NCBI GenBank assembly: GCA_018241185.1
Contig: JAFEEH010000250.1
Location: 1-51,977, forward strand
Reading direction: 5' to 3'
DNA from: Pseudomonadota bacterium
GTDB taxonomy: Bacteria > Pseudomonadota > Gammaproteobacteria > Burkholderiales > Burkholderiaceae_C
Length of the DNA stretch: 51,977 nt
Shown here: in pieces, positions 28,930 through 36,867 of the stretch
Numbering within the stretch: position 1 is the stretch's first letter
Layout of the letters: every line of letters starts with the position of its first letter
Program-made: the position numbers and the translations under genes
Notes under the pieces: generated by a model
The model's input: the letters and a program-made list of their open reading frames with translations, nothing else
Database searches by the model: none
What the model was told of the DNA's origin: nothing

Positions 28930-29946
28930 TCAGGCCGCTTCCTTGATGCCTCGCATCAGGATCACCCCGCCCAAGGTCGTGGTGTCGCTGCGCATGCGTT
29001 TGGCCAGCGCGGCGGCCGAGCCCGCGCGCGGTTGCCAGCCAGCCTTGAGCAGGGCCTGGCTCACGTCGGGGGCGCGCAGCACCTGGTCGAGCGCTGCGTT
29101 GAGCCTGTCCACTGCCGCGTCCGGCATCGTGGCCGGGGCCGCGAGCGCGGTCCAGATCTCCAGGTCGGCACCGCGCACGTCGGCCTCGCGCAGCGTAGGC
29201 AGTTCGTTCACCAGCGGGCTGCGGTCGGGCGAGGTGACGCCGATGGCCTTGAGCTTGCCGGCCTTGACCTGCGCCATCGCCAGGGCCGGCGGCAGCAGGG
29301 CGATCTGCACCTCGTTCTTCAGCATCGCGGCGATCACCTGCGGGTTGCCGTTGAAGGGCACGTGCGTGGCGCGGATGCTGGTACGCATCTTGAGCAACTC
29401 CATGCCCAGGTGGCCGACGGTGCCGTTGCCGGGCGTGCCGTATTTCGCCTCGGCGCCCAGGTTGCGTGCCCACAGGAGCAGTTCGGCCGGCGTGCTGCCC
29501 ACCGCCCGGTCGGACACGGTGAGCACCAGCGGCGCCGTGCCGATCAGGCCCACGGGCGCGAAGTCCTTCTCCGGGTCGAAGGGCGTCTTGCTGTTCAGCA
29601 GCTTCGCGATGGTGAGGTTGCCGTTGATGAGCGCACCGATCGTGTGGTCGTCGCGTGACTTGGCCACCAGGTCCGCCGCCGCGTTGCCGCTGGCGCCGGG
29701 CTTGTTCTCCACCGTGACCGGGTGGCCCAGCAATTTGGCCAGCGGCTCGGCGATGGCGCGTGCCGCCAGGTCGGGCGACGAGCCGGTAGGAAATCCCACG
29801 AGGATGCGCAGCGGCTTGGTTGGCCATGCGTTGCTGGCTCCCGGCCCACGGGCGTTGGCACGGGCCGCGTCCTGCGCCCAGGCGGGCAGGCACAGTGCGG
29901 CCGTGGCGGCAGCGGCGGATTGGAGCAGGCGGCGTTTGTCGATCAT
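28930..29946 (-). CDS. Bug-family tripartite tricarboxylate transporter substrate-binding protein
   Basis: The 338-residue protein starts DKRRLLQSAAAATAALCLPAWAQ, a signal with a twin-arginine-like motif, followed by the Bug/TctC body: WPTKPLRILVGFPTGSSPDLAARA, then VTVENKPGASGNAAADLVAKS, and a second lobe with TPGNGTVGHLGME. Such proteins bind carboxylates for TctAB permeases; none is adjacent, as is common for this expanded family in Burkholderiales. It converges with the xdhC-like gene over about 30 bases. The substrate is unknown. Confidence 0.88.
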   Translation of the reverse strand: MIDKRRLLQSAAAATAALCLPAWAQDAARANARGPGASNAWPTKPLRILVGFPTGSSPDLAARAIAEPLAKLLGHPVTVENKPGASGNAAADLVAKSRDDHTIGALINGNLTIAKLLNSKTPFDPEKDFAPVGLIGTAPLVLTVSDRAVGSTPAELLLWARNLGAEAKYGTPGNGTVGHLGMELLKMRTSIRATHVPFNGNPQVIAAMLKNEVQIALLPPALAMAQVKAGKLKAIGVTSPDRSPLVNELPTLREADVRGADLEIWTALAAPATMPDAAVDRLNAALDQVLRAPDVSQALLKAGWQPRAGSAAALAKRMRSDTTTLGGVILMRGIKEAA

Positions 29947-30080
29947 GGCAAGGTCAGGCGTAGAAGTTACAAGACGTTAACGAACTACGCGCTGCACTGC
30001 AACATAAGGCAAAGGTATCTACCGCCAGGTAGGAAACGTTGGCGCATGGCCGCGCGCCATGCCTTCCGGCCCCGGGAATT

Positions 30081-30140
30081 CGAAGGAAAAGTGGCCTAAA
30101 CGCCCACTGGACGGGCGCGGACAGCTATCGATTCGATAGC
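30081..30140 (-). repeat. Dispersed GCTAT-ATAGC repeat, copy overlapping the mrpG stop
   Basis: On the minus strand it opens GCTATCGAATCGATAGC, a palindrome with one central base, then TGTCCGCGCCCG, GTGGGCG, TTTAGGCC and ACTTTTCCTTCG. The TAG inside ATAGC is the stop codon of mrpG, so the element provides the last codons (Leu-Ser-Asn-Arg-stop). CGCCC-7-GGGCG followed by TTT may also act as terminator. Confidence 0.85.
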
Positions 30141-30523
30141 GCCTCGGTGTCTTCGCTGACCACCTGGGGTGGGCGGTGCGGGCCATGGGCCGGCGGCGGC
30201 ACGTCACCGCCTTTCTGTCGCTCGCGGAACAGCGCCGCGCGCATCAGGAAGATGGTGGTGACCGGCGCCGTGAGCGCGACGAAGAATGCGATCAGCACCG
30301 CGTGCAGAAAGAGCTGGAAACCCTGCACCGAGAAGTACACGATGGTCGCCAGCGAAATCGCCCACACGCCCAGCGTGGCACCGAGCGTCGGCGCATGGAT
30401 GCGATGAAAGAAGGTGGGCAGGCGCACCAGGCCGAACGAGCCGATCGCCGCGAACGCCGCGCCGACGACGACGAGCACGGCCGTGAGCCATTCGGCCCAC
30501 CAGGGCATCGACCCGCCGCTCAT
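30125..30523 (-). CDS. mrpG: Monovalent cation/proton antiporter subunit G
   Basis: The 132-residue membrane protein has three helices in the MrpG/PhaG pattern (WWAEWLTAVLVVVGAAFAAIG, LVRLPTFFHRIHAPTLGATLG, then LTAPVTTIFLMRAALF). The C-terminal tail (about 105-132) is hydrophilic and Pro/His-rich. The last residues and the TAG stop come from the dispersed repeat. It is the last gene of the antiporter operon, 22 bases after mrpF. Subunit G is an accessory membrane component of the complex. Confidence 0.9.
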   Translation of the reverse strand: MSGGSMPWWAEWLTAVLVVVGAAFAAIGSFGLVRLPTFFHRIHAPTLGATLGVWAISLATIVYFSVQGFQLFLHAVLIAFFVALTAPVTTIFLMRAALFRERQKGGDVPPPAHGPHRPPQVVSEDTEALSNR

Positions 30524-30545
30524 CGGCAGCCCCCGGTGCGCGCCA

Positions 30546-30824
30546 TCATTCGATCACCTCGCCGCGCAGCAGGAACTTGGCCAGCGCCGCCGTGCCCACG
30601 AAGCCGAACAACGCGATCAGCATCGCAGGCTCGAAGTACACGCTGCTGGCGTACACGATGCCCAGCACCAGCATCATCAGCATGCCGTTGATGTAGAGGC
30701 AGTCCAGCGCCATCACGCGGTCCTGGGCCGAGGGGCCGAGCAGCAGGCGTGCCAGTGCGCAAAGCATCGCGACGGCGAGGAGGAACAGGGCGCCCTTGAG
30801 GGCCCAGAAGAGCACAGGCGTCAT
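30546..30824 (-). CDS. mrpF: Monovalent cation/proton antiporter subunit F
   Basis: The 92-residue protein has three membrane helices with the MrpF/PhaF core GPSAQDRVMALDCLYING followed by FGFVGTAALAKFLLRGE. It is a small integral subunit of the Mrp/Pha complex. Its ATG overlaps the mrpE stop by four bases (ATGA), implying coupled translation. Length is normal for the family. Confidence 0.9.
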   Translation of the reverse strand: MTPVLFWALKGALFLLAVAMLCALARLLLGPSAQDRVMALDCLYINGMLMMLVLGIVYASSVYFEPAMLIALFGFVGTAALAKFLLRGEVIE

Positions 30825-31318
30825 GACGATTCGAAGATCTCCATCAAGGGTTGCTCGTAGCGCTTGTGCACCATCGCGATGAAGGCGGCCTCGTCCGCGA
30901 GGTCGAACACGTGCACCAGCAGCACGGAACCGTCGAGCGACAGTTCTCCCCAGGCGGTGCCGGGCGCCAGCGTCAGCATCATCGAAAGCACGGCCAGCCC
31001 GTTGGGATCGCGCATCCTCAGCGGAACCTGGACGAAGGTCGGGCGCAGGTCGGCCGTGCGACGCAGGAGCAGCCGGTGCGCGATCGTGAGCGCCGAGGCC
31101 ACGAGGTCGTGCAGCGCGATGCCCAGCAGCCGCAGCGCCGTGCGCGGGTGCCGCATGCGCACCGTGGCAGGCCGCAGCCCCTTGGTGATCAGCGGGACCA
31201 CGATGGCCAGCAACGCGCCGAAGAGCACGGTGGCCGGATGCACCGACTGGTTCAGCACCAGCCAGACCACGAGCAGCGCGATCGACAGCGGCGGCGAGGG
31301 AATCAGGGCGCGGAACAT
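30821..31318 (-). CDS. mrpE: Monovalent cation/proton antiporter subunit E
   Basis: The 165-residue protein has N-terminal membrane helices (LIPSPPLSIALLVVWLVLNQ, VLFGALLAIVVPLI) and a C-terminal cytoplasmic domain with LTLAPGTAWGELSLDGSVLL, the conserved MrpE feature. It follows mrpD by one base. It is an accessory subunit of the antiporter. Confidence 0.9.
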   Translation of the reverse strand: MFRALIPSPPLSIALLVVWLVLNQSVHPATVLFGALLAIVVPLITKGLRPATVRMRHPRTALRLLGIALHDLVASALTIAHRLLLRRTADLRPTFVQVPLRMRDPNGLAVLSMMLTLAPGTAWGELSLDGSVLLVHVFDLADEAAFIAMVHKRYEQPLMEIFESS

Positions 31319-31319
31319 G

Positions 31320-33026
31320 TCACTCGCCTCCCGTCTTCTGCGTGGGGCCCGGGCGCTGGCGTGCCGCCATCACGGCCGTGCGGTAGTCGGCGGGATGCGC
31401 GAGGCCCTCGGCCGTGGCCTGCGCATGCATCATCACCGGCCCGGCGCCGACGGTGAGCGCCACGCAGGCGGCCAGCAGCACCGCCACGGGCAGCACCTCC
31501 AATGCACGAAGGGCAGGCACGCTGGCCTGCGTCTGCGTCCAGAAATGGCGGATGCCGCTGCGGCTGAGTGCCACGAGGGTGAGGAAGCCCGAGGCCAGCA
31601 GCAGCCCCAGGAACAGCCAGCCGCTGGACGTCGGCCGGTGCTCGAGCAGCCCCGACAGCATCGCGAACTTGCCGACGAAGCCCGACAGCGGCGGCAGCCC
31701 GGCCATGAGCAGGGTGCAGCCCACGAAGCTCAGGCCGAGGAAGGCCACGCCGGCCGGAATGGCGCGGCCGTACAAGGCCTGCGCCTCGTCGTCGAGATTG
31801 ACGTCGTCGAAGGACTGCAGGTCCTCGGACAGGAAGGGCGCATTGCCGGCCGACTCGTGCGGCGCGATGCTTTGCCCGGCGTTGCGCCAGCGCTCGATCA
31901 TGTCGATCAGCAGGAACAGCGCGCTGGCCGCCAGCGTGGAGCTCAGCAGGTAGTACAGCGCACCGGCCCACACGGCCGACTGCCCCAGGCCCACCGCGGC
32001 GATCAGGGTGCCGGCCGAGGCCAGCACGCAGTAGCCCGCGAGGTTGGACAGGCGCTGCGTGCCCACGATCCCGATCGCGCCGACCGCCAGCGTCGCCATG
32101 CCCAGCCCGAGCAGCGCGACCTGGCCGAACTGGGCAGACGCGCCCGTGTCGGCACCGAAGAACAGCGTCCAGGTGCGCAGCAGGGTGTAGACGCCCAGCT
32201 TGGTCAGCAGCGCGAACACCGCGCTCACCGGGGACACGGCGGCGCTGTACGCCGGCACCAGCCAGAAGTTGAGCGGCCAGGCGCCCGCCTTGGCGAAGAA
32301 GGCGGTGGCGAGGATGGCCGCTGCGGCGTGCACCAGGCCGCGGTCGGCCGGCGCGATCTCGGCGATGCGTGCGCCCAGGTCGGCGAAGTTGAGCGTGCCC
32401 GTCACACCGTAGAGCATGGCGGCGCCGATGAGGAAGAGCGACGAGGCTGCGAGGTTGATCGCGATGTAGTGCAGCCCGGCGCGCACCCGCAGCTGGCCCG
32501 AGCCGTGCAGCAGCAGCCCGTAGGAGGCGGCGAGCATCACCTCGAAGAACACGAACAGGTTGAACAAATCGCCGGTCAGGAAGGCACCGTTCAGGCCCAT
32601 GAGCTGCAGTTGCAGCAGCGGATGGAAATGCACGCCTGCGCGGTCCCAGCGCGAGGTCGAGTAGATCGAGGCTGCGAAGGCCACCACGCCGGTCAGCGCG
32701 ACCATCATGGTCGACAGCCGGTCCGCCACCAGCACGATGCCGAAGGGCGCGGGCCAATTGCCCGGCAGGTACACACCGATCGAGCCCGGACCGCCGCCGG
32801 TGTCGGGCGCATTGACCCAGCGCAGCAGTGCCAGCGCCGCCACCAGGCCGACCAGGCCCGACACCACCGACAGGAAGGACTTGGCGCGTCGTCGCTGCTC
32901 GCCCATCAGCAGCATCAGCGCGGCCGTGAGCATGGGCACGAGGATCGGCACCGCGATCAGGTGCGGCATCGTGTGGTCGAGCAGGCGGTCGAGCAGCGAG
33001 AACAGCTCGTTGACGAACATGTTCAT
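31320..33026 (-). CDS. mrpD: Monovalent cation/proton antiporter subunit D
   Basis: The 568-residue protein has about fourteen helices and belongs to the NADH-dehydrogenase ND2/ND4-like antiporter family (proton_antipo_M: FNLFVFFEVMLAASYGLLLHG, KAGAWPLNFWLVPAYSAAVSPVSAVF split by charged loops). It conducts protons in exchange for K+ or Na+ together with subunit A. The ATG overlaps the mrpC stop by four bases. A start at MPHLIAVP, about 19 residues in, is also possible. A cytoplasmic loop (about 395-425) is acidic. Confidence 0.91.
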   Translation of the reverse strand: MNMFVNELFSLLDRLLDHTMPHLIAVPILVPMLTAALMLLMGEQRRRAKSFLSVVSGLVGLVAALALLRWVNAPDTGGGPGSIGVYLPGNWPAPFGIVLVADRLSTMMVALTGVVAFAASIYSTSRWDRAGVHFHPLLQLQLMGLNGAFLTGDLFNLFVFFEVMLAASYGLLLHGSGQLRVRAGLHYIAINLAASSLFLIGAAMLYGVTGTLNFADLGARIAEIAPADRGLVHAAAAILATAFFAKAGAWPLNFWLVPAYSAAVSPVSAVFALLTKLGVYTLLRTWTLFFGADTGASAQFGQVALLGLGMATLAVGAIGIVGTQRLSNLAGYCVLASAGTLIAAVGLGQSAVWAGALYYLLSSTLAASALFLLIDMIERWRNAGQSIAPHESAGNAPFLSEDLQSFDDVNLDDEAQALYGRAIPAGVAFLGLSFVGCTLLMAGLPPLSGFVGKFAMLSGLLEHRPTSSGWLFLGLLLASGFLTLVALSRSGIRHFWTQTQASVPALRALEVLPVAVLLAACVALTVGAGPVMMHAQATAEGLAHPADYRTAVMAARQRPGPTQKTGGE

Positions 33027-33367
33027 TCGTCTTTCTCCTCACCGTCGACGTGGTCGGTGTCGGAGATGCCGCGCGAGGCGAGCATCACGACGAGGAAGAG
33101 CGCCGTCATGGCGAAGCCGATCACGATGGCCGTGAGCACCAGCGCCTGCGGCATCGGGTCGGCCGTGTTGGCCAGCGTGGCCTGGAAGCCGGGGAGCAGC
33201 ACCGGCTCGCTGTCGACCTTGAGCCGGCCCATGCTGAACATGAACAGGTTGACCGCGTAGGCGATCAGCGTCAGGCCCATGATGACCTGGAAGGTGCGCG
33301 GGCGCAGCAGCAGGTACACGCCCGAGCCCGTGAGCACGCCGATGGCGATGGCCAGCACGATTTCCAT
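33023..33367 (-). CDS. mrpC: Monovalent cation/proton antiporter subunit C
   Basis: The 114-residue protein has three helices and the NuoK-like core GVYLLLRPRTFQVIMGLTLI, then AVNLFMFSMGRL. Its start overlaps the mrpA stop by one base (TGATG) and its stop overlaps the mrpD start. It is the small NuoK-like subunit of Mrp complexes. Length is normal. Confidence 0.92.
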   Translation of the reverse strand: MEIVLAIAIGVLTGSGVYLLLRPRTFQVIMGLTLIAYAVNLFMFSMGRLKVDSEPVLLPGFQATLANTADPMPQALVLTAIVIGFAMTALFLVVMLASRGISDTDHVDGEEKDE

Positions 33368-36315
33368 CAGGCGTTCGCTCCCACGGCGGCCTCTTCGGCG
33401 GCACGGCGCTCCGCCTCCTTCTCGGCCTGCTCGTCGGCCCAGCGGTGGCTGCGGATCGACTGGTGGGCCAGGGCGGTGAGGATCAGCATGGTGGCGCCCA
33501 GCACCAGTGCGAACACGCCGGTGTCGAAGAACAGGGCGCTGGGCACGTGGAGCTCGCCCAGCACCGGCAGCGTGAGGTGGGCGGTGTGCGTGGTCAGGAA
33601 GGGGTAGCCGAGTGCCACGGCACCACCGCCCGTGGCCAAAGCCAGCAGCAGGCCGATGGCGATCCAGCGGCGCGGATAGATGCGCAGGTGCTCCTCGGTC
33701 CAGGCCGCACCCGAGACGATGAACTGCAGCATCAGCGCCACCGACATCACCAGCCCGGCCACGAAGCCGCCACCCGGCGCGTTGTGGCCGCGCATGAAGA
33801 AGTACACCGACACCAGCGCCGACAGCGGCAGCAGCAGGCGCACCAGCACCGCGGGCACCATCAGGTAGCCGACGGCCGTGTCCTTGGCCAGGCGTGGATT
33901 GACCAGGTCGCTGCTGCCGTCGTCGGGCTGCGCGCGCTGTTGGGGGGGCAGGGCCATGGCCTCGGGCGCCGGGCGGAAGCGCCGCAGCAGCGCGTAGACC
34001 GTGAGCGCCACGATGCCGAGCACCGTGATCTCGCCGAAGGTGTCGAAGCCACGGAAGTCCACCAGCATCACGTTGACGACGTTGGTGCCGCCACCTTCGG
34101 GCAGGGCGCGCTCGAGGAAGAAGGGCGAGATGCTCATCGGGTTGGGCCGGGTCATCATGAACCAGGCCAGGGCCGACATGCCGCCGCCCGCGAGTGCGGC
34201 GATCAGCAGATCGCGTCCGCGGCGGCCCCAGGGGCGCAGGCGCTCGCGCGGCCGCTGGATCTGCGCCTTGCGCATCGGCAGCCAGCGCAGGCCCAGCAGG
34301 ATGAGCAGGGTGGTGACGACCTCGACCACCAGCTGCGTGAGCGCGAGGTCGGGGGCCGAGAACCAGATGTAGGTGATGCAGCTCACCAGGCCCGCGCCCG
34401 AGGCCAGCATGAGCGAGGCCAGGCGATGGAACTTGGCTTGCCACGCTGCGGCGAGCGCGCAGATGCAGCCGATGACCCAGGTCATCGCGAACATGGGCGA
34501 AAAGGGCAGCAGTTCGCGCGTGCCGCGTTCGGCCGGCACGAACCACAGCGAAGCGCCAGCGCCCAGCACGGCGACCAGCACGAGCAGGAAGAGCTGCGGC
34601 TGCAGGCGGCGCGTGCCCAGCAGGCGGCGGCTGCGGCGGCCCGCCTCGGACAGGCGGGCCAGGACGTTCTCGAAGATGCGCTGGCCGTCGAAGCGGTGCA
34701 GCAGCGGGGTGTGCTCCAACCCGCCGGCCTGCCGCCGACGCCGTTGAAGCAGGTAGAGCGCCGCGCCGCCGGCCAGCGCGACGAAGCTCATCACCAGCGG
34801 CAGGTTGAAGCCGTGCCACACCGCGAGGCTGTACTCGGGCAGCGTGCCGCCCACCACCGGCGCCGCAGCGGCCGCGAGGAAGGCCCCGACCGACCACGCC
34901 GGCACCACGCCCACCACCAGGCACACCAGCACCAGCAACTCGACCGGCACGCGCATCCAGTGTGGAGGTTCGTGCGGCGGCTTGGGGACCTCGTTGTTGC
35001 AGGGCGGGCCGAAGAAGACGTCGAACACGAAGCGCGCCGAGTACGCCACGCTGAAGGCGCCCGCCAGCGTCGCCAGGACGGGGAGCGTGTACTCGACCCA
35101 GGGTGCGGCATCCAGGAACACCGTCTCGGCAAAGAACATCTCCTTGGAGAGGAAGCCGTTGAGCAGCGGCACCCCGGCCATCGAGGCGCTGGCGATGATG
35201 GCCAGCGTGCCGGTGATGGGCATGGCGCGCAGCAGGCCGCTGAGCTTGCGGATATCGCGCGTGCCGGTCTCGTGGTCGATGATGCCGGCCGCCATGAACA
35301 GCGAGGCCTTGAAGGTCGCGTGGTTCATGATGTGGAAGACCGCGGCCACGGCGGCCAGGGGGCTGTTCATGCCGAGCAGCAGCGTGATGAGGCCCAGGTG
35401 CGAGATGGTGGAGTAGGCCAGCAGTGCCTTCAGGTCGCGCTGGTACATCGCCACGTACCCGCCCAGCAGCAGCGTGAGTGCGCCGGCGCCACCCACCAGC
35501 CAGAACCATTCCTGCGTGCCCGAGAGCGCCGGCCACAGTCGCGCCATGAGGAACACGCCCAGCTTCACCATGGTGGCCGAGTGCAGGTAGGCCGACACGG
35601 GCGTGGGTGCCGCCATGGCGCGCGGCAGCCAGAAGTGGAAAGGGAACTGCGCGCTTTTGGTGAAGGCGCCCAATAGGATCAGCACCAGCGCCACCGGGTA
35701 GAGCGCATGGGCGCGGATCTCGGCGCCCGAGGCGAGGACCACGTCGAGGTCGTAGCTGCCCACGATGCGGCCCAGCACCAGCACGCCGGCCAGCAGGCAC
35801 AGCCCGCCGGCGCCGGTGACGGTGAGCGCCATGCGGGCGCCGCGCCGCGCATCGCGCCGGTGGTGCCAGTAGCCGATCAGCAGGAAGGAGAACAGGCTGG
35901 TGAGTTCCCAGAACAGCACCATCTGGATCAGGTTGCCCGAGAGCACCACGCCGACCACCGAGCCCATGAAGGCCAGGAAGAAGGCGAAGAAGCGCGGCAC
36001 CGGGTCGGACGCCGACATGTAGTAGCGCGCATAGAGCACCACCAGCGTGCCGATGCCCAGCACCAGCATGCAGAACAGCCAGGCAAAGCCGTCCATGCGG
36101 AAGGACAGGTTCAGGCCGAGTGCCGGGATCCATTCGTAGGTCTGGCGCAGCACGTTGCCATCGGCCAGGCGAGGGAACATCCACGCCACCTGCACCGCGC
36201 CGAACAGGGCCACCACGCCGGCCAGTGTCGATTCCCGGTTGCGGGCGTCGGACGGCAGCGAAGCCGCCAGCACGCTGGCGATGAAGGGAAGTGCGACGAG
36301 AAGGACCAGCGGCAT
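33367..36315 (-). CDS. mrpA: Monovalent cation/proton antiporter subunit A, fused A/B (Pha-type)
   Basis: The 982-residue protein combines an ND5-like antiporter domain (about 1-600; FFAFFLAFMGSVVGVVLSGN, KSAQFPFHFWLPRAMAAPTP, AYLHSATMVKLGVFLMARL) with the MrpA C-terminal region and an MrpB domain (about 800-960; GHNAPGGGFVAGLV). There is no separate mrpB gene, so the operon is A(B)-C-D-E-F-G as in Pha-type K+/H+ antiporters. The start MPLVLLVALPF was chosen because the upstream 24 codons overlap the dispersed repeat. The C-terminus (about 960-982) is a charged helix. Such complexes serve pH and cation homeostasis; which cation is exchanged cannot be read. Confidence 0.92.
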   Translation of the reverse strand: MPLVLLVALPFIASVLAASLPSDARNRESTLAGVVALFGAVQVAWMFPRLADGNVLRQTYEWIPALGLNLSFRMDGFAWLFCMLVLGIGTLVVLYARYYMSASDPVPRFFAFFLAFMGSVVGVVLSGNLIQMVLFWELTSLFSFLLIGYWHHRRDARRGARMALTVTGAGGLCLLAGVLVLGRIVGSYDLDVVLASGAEIRAHALYPVALVLILLGAFTKSAQFPFHFWLPRAMAAPTPVSAYLHSATMVKLGVFLMARLWPALSGTQEWFWLVGGAGALTLLLGGYVAMYQRDLKALLAYSTISHLGLITLLLGMNSPLAAVAAVFHIMNHATFKASLFMAAGIIDHETGTRDIRKLSGLLRAMPITGTLAIIASASMAGVPLLNGFLSKEMFFAETVFLDAAPWVEYTLPVLATLAGAFSVAYSARFVFDVFFGPPCNNEVPKPPHEPPHWMRVPVELLVLVCLVVGVVPAWSVGAFLAAAAAPVVGGTLPEYSLAVWHGFNLPLVMSFVALAGGAALYLLQRRRRQAGGLEHTPLLHRFDGQRIFENVLARLSEAGRRSRRLLGTRRLQPQLFLLVLVAVLGAGASLWFVPAERGTRELLPFSPMFAMTWVIGCICALAAAWQAKFHRLASLMLASGAGLVSCITYIWFSAPDLALTQLVVEVVTTLLILLGLRWLPMRKAQIQRPRERLRPWGRRGRDLLIAALAGGGMSALAWFMMTRPNPMSISPFFLERALPEGGGTNVVNVMLVDFRGFDTFGEITVLGIVALTVYALLRRFRPAPEAMALPPQQRAQPDDGSSDLVNPRLAKDTAVGYLMVPAVLVRLLLPLSALVSVYFFMRGHNAPGGGFVAGLVMSVALMLQFIVSGAAWTEEHLRIYPRRWIAIGLLLALATGGGAVALGYPFLTTHTAHLTLPVLGELHVPSALFFDTGVFALVLGATMLILTALAHQSIRSHRWADEQAEKEAERRAAEEAAVGANA

Positions 36316-36384
36316 CTCGATCGATTCTATCGACCGGCCTTCACGCACCCATTGGAAAAAACCGCAGAAGAGCCGCCGGCTTTT

Positions 36385-36444
36385 CAAGCGAAAAGTGCCC
36401 GGAACGCCCGTCCGGTGGGCGCGAGCAGCTATGAATTCAGGAGC
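36385..36444 (-). repeat. Dispersed GCTAT-ATAGC repeat, copy downstream of crcB
   Basis: On the minus strand it opens GCTCCTGAATTCATAGC, with the left palindrome arm mutated, then TGCTCGCGCCC, ACGGGCG, TTCCGGGC and ACTTTTCGCTTG. It begins 33 bases after the crcB stop in the same orientation, in the 162-base space before mrpA. CTTTTC-4-GAAAAG at its end forms an extra small hairpin. Confidence 0.8.
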
Positions 36445-36477
36445 AGCTTCACGCCCCGTGCGGTCACGAACCTCGGC

Positions 36478-36858
36478 TCAGCTGGACGCGAGCAGTTGCA
36501 CCGTGCGCATGCCCAGCCAGGTCAGCAGCAACGAGCCGGCCAGATGGCTGCCAGCGGTGAGGGCGGCCACGCCGAGGCGTCCCTCCATCAGCATGGTGGT
36601 CACCTCGGCGGAGAAGCTGGAAAAGGTGGTCAGGCCGCCCAGGAAGCCGGTGACGACGGCCAGCCGCCAGGCCGGATCGATGTCCGGCACCAGCGCGAAG
36701 CCCGCCACCGCGATGCCGATGAGGTAGCCGCCGATCAGGTTGGCGGCGAGCGTGCCCCAGGGCATGAATCCGCCCACGCCGAGCCAGAGGGCGAGGCACC
36801 AGCGAGAAAGCGCCCCGATGGAGGCACCGATGCAGATGGCGACGACAGGCAGGAGCAT
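36478..36858 (-). CDS. crcB: Fluoride exporter (Fluc channel)
   Basis: The 126-residue protein has four membrane helices and the CrcB/Fluc signature: GASIGALSRW, GTLAANLIGGYLIG, and GFLGGLTTFSSFS (71-83), which carries the Phe/Ser residues lining the fluoride pore and the central Na+ site. The channel works as an antiparallel dimer that lets toxic cytoplasmic fluoride out. It starts 9 bases after the upstream dctM on the same strand. No fluoride riboswitch is recognisable upstream. Confidence 0.93.
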   Translation of the reverse strand: MLLPVVAICIGASIGALSRWCLALWLGVGGFMPWGTLAANLIGGYLIGIAVAGFALVPDIDPAWRLAVVTGFLGGLTTFSSFSAEVTTMLMEGRLGVAALTAGSHLAGSLLLTWLGMRTVQLLASS

Positions 36859-36867
36859 GCCGCGAAT

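Noticed and set aside
33023-36184. A 1053-codon minus-strand frame overlapping mrpA in another phase
   Set aside because: Only its last 114 codons (mrpC) are real. The rest is Arg/His/Gly-rich shadow of mrpA.
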